64,000 nucleotides of DNA from Alentia gelatinosa (Eukaryota > Annelida > Polychaeta > Phyllodocida > Polynoidae). The position numbers and the translations under genes were made by a program. This document shows, one piece after another, positions 22,151 to 32,900 of this stretch. The first letter of the stretch is position 1. Each line of letters starts with the position of its first letter. The stretch covers positions 126,339,016 to 126,403,015 of the forward strand of contig OX465580.1 in NCBI GenBank assembly GCA_950022655.1, in the 5' to 3' direction. The notes below the pieces were generated by a model that worked only from the letters and a program-made list of their open reading frames with translations, was not told the DNA's origin and searched no databases.

Positions 22151-22944
22151 CAGGGAGCCGTTTCACTAGTAGGGGGGTTAAAGTGAGAGGTAGGACTGCA
22201 ACAGTGCCAGCAACAGCGATACCAACAGTGTCAGGCCCATATTCGCGTTTCATCAGTGGTCTCACTGTTGAGGTGAGACCAACTCTCACTGTTGGCACAG
22301 GTCTCGCTATGCACACCCATTTGACTTGGAATTTCACCCCTTCTCACAGGAATAAAGCGATTAGGCATATAACACGAGTTAGGCATATATATAACCTATA
22401 ATCGTACCAAATATGAAGAAGATCGGATGAAGCAATCTGCCGATATCGGCGTTTGAATTTCGTCATTGAAAAACGTCTGTTCTTTTTCACTCCCTCCGTA
22501 GTGCGGCGGGGTTTCGGCTGTTCTTTTTGTCTCCCCCCGGAGGCCGGCGGGAAGTGCTGGGTACACTGGCCACCAGAGCACTATTTACTATGACAAACTT
22601 CAAACGGTGATATCTTCGGAACGCTATGGCCGATTTTCTTCATATTTGGTACGATTATCGGTTATATGTATACCTTACTAGTGTTAAAATTTCATTACCC
22701 TCCTCTGACATAAACAAAACTCTAAACCCAACAGCGACAGGGTCTACCCTGTCACTAATAGTGCCTTAACAGTGATAGGTACAGTGAGACTTTTCAGTGA
22801 GTAATTTTCTAGTGAAACTCTCTCACTGTTGGTCTCACTCCTTACCTCACTTGCGTTCACGCTTGACTGCACCTTCTCATGAAACGCAAACTATCACTGT
22901 GGTCTCACTATGGCAGCTTACCCTCCTAGTGAAACGGCCCCCTG
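22151..22944. mobile_element. TIR element with nested inverted repeat, upstream of PLGRKT
   Basis: Ends are CAGGGAGCCGTTTCACTAG and the inverse CTAGTGAAACGGCCCCCTG. The subterminal DNA is rich in CTCACTGTTGG-type iterations. Inside, a second inverted repeat (about 22385-22430 versus 22620-22675, ATCGTACCAAATATGAAGAA arms) suggests an insertion or internal palindrome. It begins 217 bp upstream of the PLGRKT start codon. Confidence 0.7.
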
Positions 22945-23121
22945 TATTACTAAGATAATTAATAATTTACTGGGGAACCTCTCAACCTATAGTGAAAGCA
23001 CCCCTAAGACAGCAAGTCCAAGTTAAATTCTACTGTCAAACATCAAAACGCTAGACACGAGAAAGAATAATCTGTATCTTTTTATCATTGTATGTTACAT
23101 CCACTACATATTGTAAAGGAT

Positions 23122-23288
23122 ATGGGGCCATCCATAAAGGATGTACGCAAAAATTCTGAAAATGTTGACCTCCCACTCCCACTCTCAATCTTGTACGTAA
23201 TAGAACAAAGTAGGAGCATTCGAAAAATTTCCGTACATTTTTGCCCCCACCCCTCTTGGTGCGTGCATACTTTATGGATGGCCCCCAT
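23122..23288. mobile_element. TIR element family B, copy 1
   Basis: Terminal repeats GGGGCCATCCATAAAG and CTTTATGGATGGCCCC bound about 165 bp containing TAATAGAACAAAGTAGGAGC. Related copies are at 31735-31942 and 42876-43042. Confidence 0.8.
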
Positions 23289-23464
23289 GTAAAGGTTTAA
23301 TAATATGAGGAAAAACCAAGTGTATGTTTTGTGATTATTGAAAAAAGCCACATCCGTTTCCATGGATGCCATGTGGGGAACTGTGTTTTGCAGAAGCGCT
23401 TACTTAGCTTCAGTACTGGAAGAGGCGCTTCCCAGCTATATTTCCTCATTACTGTGCACAGGTG

Positions 23465-24280
23465 TGGTCAAGATGGTGATAGACACTGGGGATGCCTGGC
23501 CAATCAACCAGGGTTCCTACTGCATCCCACTTGCCAAACAGCAAATAATTGACCAGATAAAATTCTGGAGGAGGGGATCATCAAGTCTTCATCCTCCCCC
23601 TGGGCCAGCCCGTTGATGCTCGTGCTGAAGTAGGATGGGTCCATTCACTTCTGTGAACGCACTAACCTGGAGAGATGCCTTTCCCCTCCCCCTGCATTCA
23701 GAATATCATGGACTCATTGGGCAGTGCTGCCATCCTTCTCCACCTTGGATCTCAAGTCTGCATACTGGAAGGTCCTGATGGACCCTGGTAGTGTAGGGAA
23801 GACAGCTGTTGCCACACACTGAGGCCTGTTTCAGTTCTCTGGCAGATGAATTTCGGACTCTGTAATGCCCCTGTGACATTCCAGAGGATGCTTAACTGTA
23901 TCATTGTGCCCCTGAGACACTTCATGATGGTCTACTTGAATGATCTTGTCATCTTCTCCAAGACCAAGGAAGACCATCACAAGCTATGACCCTGGTCCTC
24001 TAAGTGCTCCAGGATAATGGACTTGTCATCAGAGATATTGTAAATGTCACTATGGCGTTTCGGAAGTCAAGCTTCTAGGGTATGTCATCGGCGCTGATGG
24101 TAGGCCTACATGGTCAGAGCCTGAGAAGGTTGAAGCTATATGTGACATGGCTCCCCCATGGGATGTGAAGGCTGTGCAGCGCCTTCTTTGCTCAGCAGAC
24201 TACTATCGCCAACTAACCCATAATTATGCAGAGATAGTACCTGGTACATCTCTTACATTACAGTTATTACAGGCCTCCTA
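23465..24280 (+). pseudogene. Decayed Ty3/Gypsy reverse transcriptase
   Basis: Fragments in shifting frames read VIDTGDAWPINQGSYCIPLAKQQ, SSSSPWASP, RDAFPLPRIQNIMDSLG, FSTLDLKSAYWKV, FGLCNAPVTFQRML, a YLND in place of YLDD (active site lost), VKLLGYVIGADG and ADYYRQLTHNYAEI. This is the standard order of Gypsy RT blocks. Several stops and frameshifts are present, and no gag or integrase was found next to it. Not the same element as the Gypsy copy at 3340-6244. Confidence 0.85.
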
Positions 24281-24396
24281 GAACATTTTGAATTTCGCTA
24301 TCTATCTGTATTGTAAGTTTTTTTTTACCAATTTTTTAATAATAAATAGTTTTTTTTAATAATAAATTTGGAAAATTGTTGTCACTAGAGACAGTT

Positions 24397-25821
24397 TTAA
24401 GGGCTGATTCCACCAAACAACCGCTTTTTCTGAGCAAAGAGACGTTCCATCCAATCTTTCGCCAGACGTCGGCTGAAATGTCTGGTCAAATTGCCTCAAA
24501 ATGTGTCGCAGCTCCAGCAAAACCCCCAACAGACGCTCATGTGGTCGCCATACGAGCATCTGGTGGGTTCAAAGTTCCAGCAGATCCTCCAGCCGACGCT
24601 CCAGCCGTGGCGCTGACAGGTGGATGTTGGCTGCATTTCACATAGTAATCGAGTTCTCCGATACGCGGCGCGGTGTGTGGCGATACACTACAACGCTCCG
24701 AACCTGCGAAAGCTGCGTATCGAGCAGAGCGGTGTATCTTCGTGTCGGAAAATGTACGGGAGCGCCCTGGGCTCGTCAAATAACCGCGGAATTCCACGTT
24801 AAATCGAACAATGAAGGTAAATAAAGATAAGGATTGATGTTATGAGTGTGTATGGCACGCTATGGTGCTAGAATTCTGCCAAAAGTATCGGAATTTCTAT
24901 GTCCGTTCCCGGCTTCGGGTATTGCGGGTGTCAGCCGCACCATGTTGGCGGCGTTCCCTCGCCGCGGGGCCCCGCAAAGCTCGTGGGCAGGTGTTGTACT
25001 CTTCAAATGTATCGGCCAGACCCCCAATTCCAGCAGACAAAGACCTAATAAATCAGTTATTTGGCCAACGCTATAGTTACATCTTGTGGAGGGTTGTTGG
25101 GGATATCAGCTGGGGTATCGCCTGAAAATTCTGGTGGGTGGAAGCGCATTTCAGCTGGGAAATGGCCAGACGCCCCAGCAGACCCTCAGGCAACGCTCTA
25201 ACGACCCCCGACATTCTCCAACAGACGTCAAAACTTAGACCAGACGTCTGTTGGAACGTCTGGCAGGAGAGCCGACGCCTGCTGAAATGTCTGGTGTGTG
25301 CTTCCACCAACCCGATAGTTGATTCAAATAGAGCAGATCTCAGGGTTCGTACATAGACAGCCCAATAAAATTCCAGGCTTTTTCCAGGCTTTTCCAGGCT
25401 CTAATATTTCTTTTCCAGGCACATAACAATGTTAATCAATACAATCTTGCTAGTGAAACAAATATGAAGACAAAAAATCAAAACAGCTATATTATTAGCA
25501 AAAAGTATTTTTGGAAGTATCTTATCCAAGTCACTAAAATTTGATATGCAGTCAGGTACCGTAGTTAGGGAAAGCTAATAATGTCCAGGATTTCATTGAC
25601 TGAAAAAAATGTTTTTATGCAAGATTAAATATTCCAGGCTCTTCCAGGTTTTTCCAGGCTCTCTGTAAGAATTCCAGGCTTTTCCAGGCCTGGAAAACCC
25701 AAAAGCATAATTCCAGGCTTTTCCAGGTTTTCCAGGCCCTGTAAGAACCCTGAGATCTGCCAGCAACCGCCATATGGGCGCTGTACAACGTTTTTGTCTT
25801 GTTGGTGGAATACCCCCTTTA
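24397..25821. mobile_element. TTAA-flanked TIR element, copy 2, carrying a hAT-like insertion
   Basis: TTAA (24397-24400) precedes GGGCTGATTCCACCAAAC. The other end is GTTGGTGGAATACCCCC followed by TTTA (25818-25821), apparently a mutated TTAA. The core 24640-25070 is clearly related to copy 1. Subterminal CAGACGTC/GACGCTC iterations occur on both sides. A 412-bp element sits inside at 25341-25752. Confidence 0.65.
25335..25758. mobile_element. hAT-like non-autonomous element with AGATCT target duplication
   Basis: Ends CAGGGTTCGTACA (25341) and TGTAAGAACCCTG (to 25752) are inverted. AGATCT flanks both sides. The interior has several TTCCAGGCTTTTCCAGG iterations near each end. CAGGG ends are typical of hAT elements, although hAT duplications are usually 8 bp and only 6 bp are clear here. 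Confidence 0.65.
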
Positions 25822-26919
25822 GAGTGCCCTGGTGGCCGTTGGACGTACTATAGTCAATATAGTTTACACTTCTTTGCCACCAGACGGTGCCGTGGTGGTT
25901 GTACTGTAGGCGGGGTGTGGCATACCGTACATCGGCGCCTCTCTCACACTCTAAATATCAAAATCCTCTTATCTATAGCCAGCTTCATGTCCATAGAGAA
26001 TACACTGTCCAGATGACAGAGATCTTACAATTACATCAACGCCTTGGCTACATCAGCACCCCACCACCACCACCACCATCCCGCCTAGTCCCTCCGCGAA
26101 GAGAAACTTAGAGCCCATGAAAACCACTGATAACACTGGTCGCACCAAAGACGGTATCGACTATCGTTACGTTTATACTGGCTGCGCCTATCCGTTTACG
26201 AAGGAAGCTATCTGTTCCTTGTCTCTAGAATATATAGATGATTAATATTAGATCTAGTAGTAGGCCCATAGCTCTCTGATAAATGTGCCATGTCTGTGAC
26301 TGATGTCGAAATATATATTATACTGGGGATTGAGAAGAAGGTAAACAAACCTTGTTGTGTTCACTTTGGGAGGTGGCGTTATCCTTCACTGATCGCTCTC
26401 TGCTTCGACCCTGCAAGGTTTACTTTTGCGGACCGGCACCACGGTACAATCTCATGCCTTGGTGCTAGATCTAGTCAGGGTACCAGTCTACAGACTGTGT
26501 AACATCACTGACCTCTAGTGTTGAGTACGAGAACTAATGTTAACCACTAAAATCTCTAGTTTAGCGTACAACTCTGAGAATCCTGGAGAATCAAGCACTC
26601 AGAACATACACAAACCAATCTAATTTCACCTATGACTGATATAGGGACTCAATATACATGTATGATGATCAACTGGCACCAGAGAACCTTGATTGCATCG
26701 CACTGGTGCCCACCGCCTCAGAGCCCCCTAGGGGATGACCGAGGAACCAGCGTACGTCACCAGTGTTGATCCACTCGCCAGCTGGTCTGCAGTACGGCTT
26801 CCGCCGAAGAAGCTTGGTTTTCTGTTTGTTTGAACATCAACCGACTGATGTTGGTGTTATGCAGCCAGCATTAAGGCAGTTACTACATATGCGGAATATA
26901 TTACCAGGAATCTCTAACC
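25822..26919. other. 5' flank of GPR89, no element recognised
   Basis: Probably holds the GPR89 promoter and 5' UTR, but I cannot place the transcription start. A short CCACCA run occurs near 26062-26080. Confidence 0.4.
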
Positions 26920-26961
26920 ATGTCGTTCATATTAGATTCATTCATCATGTTTTTCTCCGAG
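26920..26961 (+). CDS. GPR89: GPR89 coding exon 1 (start)
   Basis: Encodes residues 1-14, [14 protein letters not shown], which matches the mammalian MSFLIDSSIMITSQ in length and pattern, and ends at donor GTGAGT in phase 0. This similarity decides the start. The next exon is 2.16 kb away. Confidence 0.88.
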
Positions 26962-29900
26962 GTGAGTTGCTGAGCGATAATAGGGGCAGGAGTAAATACC
27001 TGTAAATCTAGTAAAGACGGGAACAGTATTTCTAATACTTTTTATTATCATCATTGACGATTAAATGTCGTTTAGTCATATCTATATCATTCTACAACAA
27101 TAACTTCCACCCCTCCAACAATACATTGGCCATCAACGACTGTCAGTTGGAATGACCACGTCACCTCTTGCCCAAGAAGCTTTATCAAAGTTTATGTCTG
27201 TCTGACAACACCACCATTCACTCAGAACCTCTCGGACTACGTCACCCCGTAAATGTACCGCCCATATTTCTACGTAACGTCGATCTAGGAAGGGAGCGTT
27301 TATTAGTTATGGTCAGGGAGGTGGGGCACAGTTCTAGCAACATAAATCGGTAAAAATAAAAATTGTTCCCCATTAGAATACCGAAAAAGTCTCCTAGTCT
27401 TACCGGCCTCCAGTCTGTTCCGGCCCCCAAGCGTTACCGGCCCCCAGGCGCGACCGGCCCCCCCGCATTTTTCGCGCACCCGCTCACGCATTCACAGCTT
27501 TTTATCCGCGATTGTAAATGCATATATACTCTCCAGAAAAATCTGAAATTCTGTTAGACTATGATTGATTTGAGTTGTGAATTGCCCCCACCCCTCTCCA
27601 GTATAAATACTGGAGCAGGACTCAGTACCAGTCACAACTTTATAAGAATGTATCACACAAACTCTACAAACTCACTAAGATGAGACCATACCTCACTGTT
27701 GAAGCCTCGCTGAGGGTATACAAAACATGTATTGTACCTTATCTTGACTATGGAGATGTTTTGTTTATGAATGTCGAAGAGGGTCTTCTGGACTTACCCC
27801 AATCAATGTACTCCACTCAAGAGCAAATCTACCTCTCCTCAGACATAGAAGAGACTGTCACCTCCTAAACTTTATGTACCATAGGGCACAGGATCCGAAA
27901 TATCGGGTTCAGAGAGCTTTACCAACTCATAAATATGAGGCCCCAGTGATTGTGTTAAAGAGACAAGAGGCGCCTAGAGGCCGGAACAACCTGGTACCGC
28001 TTTGGACAGCCCCGACTTAGGAATAGGGTGAACGCATTGGGAGAGGGGGTGAAAGGATTTGGCCATATTCAAAGAAGCTTTCCCTCTTTACCTTAAAACA
28101 ACCCCAGTCACATTCAGTCAATTGTCAAAGTATATGGTAGTGGTCACACTTCCAATAGTGAAGGGTCTATCCATACATTTACCAATTTACTGAAATTTAT
28201 TGTCTAGGAACACTAGGAACACTGATCTTGTCGTTTGATATGTTATTGGTAGAAGCATGAGGTAGTATGAATACACTCTCCTCATCTAACGAGGAATTAT
28301 CACCTTCTGAAGATGTCTCTTGCATGACAATCTTATCTGCCTCTTTCCCATCCTCATGCTCGGATTGTAAACAGATTCCAATGTGACTGTTACAGAGTTC
28401 TTCATGTTATCAAACTATGAGTGAATACTATCTTTCATCTTTGTTGAATGAGCGTGGGATTCTGAAAGTGAACTGTCATAGGGAGCCAAAGTGAATCCGC
28501 TGAAACCACAGATACCTGTTTACAAAATACCATTTCCGGTGGCCAGTAAGAACGAGGCTTAGTGCTTAACCTATGGGGCTTTGAGGCTAGACTTTTATTT
28601 TGGGTCTCGTTTGTTACTTTCGAAGTGTTGTTTACTACTATCGTCTCTAAATAAATCTGTCTCGAAGCTATGATAACAGTTGTTAAGTTTATGAAAAATA
28701 TGGATCAAAAAGATTGGAGAATGACGCATATAATCTCGAACCTACATAGTCAAAGTACTGTACGCCTATATCCGGAAATGGTATTTTGTGACCGGCTATC
28801 TGTGGTTGGAGCGGGTTCACTTTGGCTCCCTTTAGTTATTAGCTTCCTTTTATCACAGTTATTATGCAGAAAGCTTAGGTCGAATAGGCTCGGTACCAAG
28901 CCAAATAGTCAGTTCTACACCATCCCATCCACCCAGCCAACCTTCAGCAGGGAGGTGCAAGCACTGCCCAGTCACGCCATAATAACTTAAATACTGGTAT
29001 TCTGACCAGTCATATTATTCAAAATGAGGACAGAATTAAAGTGTGGCAGATGCAGAGCACCATATTTATTTGTGTGAAGGCCATGTAAATGATAAAGAGA
29101 TTTTTCTCAATTCTATTCCAGGTGATATTCTTTGGCGGAGGATGGGTCTTTTTCCTGAAGAGACTATTTCGTGATTACGAGGTAAGTCATCGTCATTCCC
29201 GTAGCCGCACATATTTTGCAGTGTAAAGACCTGCTTGTAAACCGTCGTAAAGTTATCAACTTGGACTCCATCATGCACCTTCTGGATCACTTGAAAATGA
29301 GAACTGTTATCTGGATCACCCCAAAACACAACTTTTGGTTCCCAAAATGAGACATTTGAAAATCGTTTATTACTCTCCCATCCAGACTACTATATTGTCA
29401 TGACCTAAATATGTGTCTACAACTTGTTAAATTTTCCATTGTATTCATACTTGCCCTGAAGTAGGCACTGGGTATCGAAACGTTGCCTCTTAGTAATTAT
29501 TAAAGTATTCAATCTAAACAAAAAAAGAATTGAAATGGACATCTATCTTTTCTCGTTTAGTGTGTCAGTTGAACAAGCCTTACTTCTACACTTAATTATC
29601 AACATCATGTTTATTCTTCTTTTACAGGTCCACCATTGGGTAGTCCTCATGATTTTTTCTGTCACATTTGCTCTCTCATGCACAATGTTTGAACTGATCA
29701 TCTTTGAGATCATTGGCCTCCTTAATCCAAGGTATGTTGAACATGTAGATTGTTATACTTTATAGAGTTTTAATTCTAAGGGAGAGGAAAGGTGGAAATG
29801 AATATGGTGGACGTAGGGCAGAAGGAACGAAATCAAATGTGTGCCAGTGTACTGTGTGGTAGTAGGCTGTGTCAATGTATTGTTTGTCACATTGTGTCGA

Positions 29901-32900
29901 CATACTTTGTGTCAGAGTGTCAAAGAGTGCAATGTGTCAATGTACTCTGTGTCAGTGTACTCTGTCTCACTGTGAATTACTTGAAAATGCTATACGGTAT
30001 TGAAGAGTGTTTGCCAACCTAAGTATTTTTAAAACCTTACAGATTTATACCTCTATATACTTACAAATATTTTATTTTATTTTGTTTTTGATTTTTTTGG
30101 GGGGTCAGAAGTGTTTTTCCACACGTTTTCTAAATTTACAAATATTTGAATGAATTCATCTCCTTAAAGATTCATGGCTTACTAACCGATATATATATAT
30201 ATATATATAAGAAATCTTTATTGCCTTGCGTGCCCCCGACATCGGTATCTATTACACCTTCGGACGTTAGATGAGGACCTATAGCTTTAAATTGTGCCTA
30301 AGTTTTTAACCAATAACTTGCGGGAAGCCAATATAGTATGAGTCAACAGGGGCTGAATATAGAAAAAAAACTCGGAGAAAATCTTACAACAATCAGGCAA
30401 TAAAACACATAGTTCAGGTGTAGCCCATACCCAGGCCATTTCATCAAATCTCTTATTGTTTATGGCTGCCTGAAACATATCCCTATTTGTAATATATTGT
30501 AACTCACTACTCAGATACTCCAAAGCTCTGAAGTTGCATCCAGGTACAGCAAAAATTCCACACACGGATATGACAGCTCCTATAAGAGAATTGACAGTTA
30601 ACAAATGGCAATCTGACTGGAACAAGCAAATAAGAAACAAACAGCATACCATTCCCTCAATTGTGAATGGGAAGAGAAACTGTGGGGGATTAAGTTGTAG
30701 TGAACAGGTGAAGTTGTCCCGTCTGAAAATAGGTCACTCCAGACTTACACAGGAATATCTCCCAAAAGGGGAAAATCCCCCAATATGCCAAGCATGCAAT
30801 GTGCCCATAACTGTTCAGCATATCCTGGTTAACTGTAAAAGGGTACAAGAAAATAGATGAAAGTACTTGAAAAACAGTACTATTCCAAAGAAAGTTATCA
30901 TCATGTTTTTGAAAGAGACAAATCTTTTTGATTGTATATAAAATATTTGAAAACATTGAAAATAATTGACTGAAATAAGTCTACGAAAGTGAAAAGCTAA
31001 ATCATTGATAGTCCCTATATATACCCTCAGGGTCCCATGGGGCGTTAAACCACAAACAAACAAACTTTACTCCATATCTGAACCCATTGATAACATAAAG
31101 TGACCATCTGAAGAGATTAGCACAAGGTCTTTTAATCTTAAACTTAATCTTACAAAAATTTTGTGTTTGCGCTCGTTCATCAGTCACATGGAATAATATT
31201 TTCTGGGTTCGAGGTTCACCAGTGTATGTGGGAGGGTAGGTGTCTATTTAATATTATAAATGATGCCGTAAGAGCGTTTCCTCAGTTTCAGTTTAACTCT
31301 AAAGCTGATACACAGTGGGTCGTATACAAGAACCTGGATGTTGACTTATTGTATCGCAGTAAATGCTACACTAACAAAATCGCAAAATTCTAATTAGCTC
31401 AAAATCTTAATTTTTATAATTGTAACTGAGGTACAAATACCTTCTCACATTTATGTTTATATGTTATTCAGCTCACGATACTTCCACTGGATGCTAGGAT
31501 TATATGCCATGCTGTTTACACTGATTGTACTGCTGCCATTTTACATCGCCTATTTCATCGTTAGCAATGTTCGTCTCTGTAAGTACATGAATCACAATGT
31601 ATTTTTTTTTAAGATTAAAAAAAGAAGATTTAAATTCCCTTATTTCTTCTTATTCTCATTCTATTCACCAAAGCATAAAGAGCAAGTTCCACCAGGCTGA
31701 TTGCCTAGCCAAAACAAATCACTGCATAGCCGAAGGGGCCATCCATAAAGTATGTTTGCAGAATTATTTATTTTTTTTTTTTTTTTTTTTTTGCCTCGTC
31801 CTACATAGAATTTTTGAAATTGTGGACACCCCGTCCCTCCCAGCATTGCACGAAGTAGAACAAAGAAGGAGCATACACAAAATTTCCAAACTTGTTGACC
31901 ACCCCACCCCCTTCAGTGAGTAATACTTTATGGACGGTTGCCGTGTTAGCACAGATGTCTGTCAGGTATAGAAATCAGTGCAGTGGAGCAGGCCACACGC
32001 TCAACAGTGTCGGCTACATGGTAATGTTATGGTCAAAGGCCAATAAAACTTAATCAAATAACTTTTGCCAGGTACCTGCCACGCCCCCAGTTGACCTGTT
32101 CCCTGACGGGCCTGTGTGTGACTACTTCGGATTCACTGGCAACTCGATAAAATACTCCCTATATTATCCACCTAATTCAAAGTGTCTATAGAAAACACAT
32201 AGGGAGTGTGTATCTACATACAGATATGTTGTGTATGAAGGGCGCATACAGAAAAATAGTCTGTACTGACACATAATATGTTTTTAAAATGAACTAATAT
32301 CAGAATGCCACATCTCTGAAAAGGTGGAAAATAAATACAATGTACACTGGTCACCTACTAAATATAAAAAGTACATTTGCACAATGTACTTGATACATGC
32401 CAAATGTACTGAAAAATATTGTTTTCTTCAATTCATTCAAAAGCGAGGACAGCGACCTATGAATTTTAAAACTCAAATGTGTAGTAATATACGTTTATTG
32501 TATTCTCTGACGGTTTGAGGAAAGTGACATGGCCTGCTGAGTTCACAGAAGAGTAGGGCTTAAAATATCCAATCAATGGAGGCCCTTCCCTATTCCTCCC
32601 TCCCTCCCTCCCTCCCTCCCTCCCTCCCTCCCTCCCTCCCTCCCTCCCTCCCTCCCTCCCTCCCTCCCTCCCTCCCTCCCTCCCTCCCTCCCTCCCTCCC
32701 TCCCTCCCTCCCTCCCTCCCTCCCTCCCTCCCTCCCTCCCTCCCTCCCTCCCTCCCTCCCTCCCTCCCTCCCTCCCTCCCTCCCTCCCTCCCTCCCCTCC
32801 CTCCTGGCCTGAGGGCTTCCTTGTTATCATACTAATTAATTACTGGTAGACCTTTGAACCTTATTGAGCTTTAAATGATTCCACCTGCTAATTTGGTCTT

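Noticed and set aside
22134..22400. Overlapping open frames of 60-70 codons on both strands
   Set aside because: They lie inside the iterated subterminal DNA of a TIR element and match no family.
26290..26340. ATG frame MSVTDVEIYI... as first exon of GPR89
   Set aside because: It has a possible donor but does not match the family N-terminus. The frame at 26920 ([14 protein letters not shown] with donor GTGAGT) matches closely and joins in phase.
30287..30652. Minus-strand 121-codon frame
   Set aside because: It overlaps the LINE coding fragment read on the plus strand, which has clear pol C-terminal motifs; the minus frame has none.
32573..32830. Open frames of Gly-Arg-Glu or Pro-Pro-Ser repeats on both strands
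   Set aside because: Pure translation of the TCCC microsatellite.
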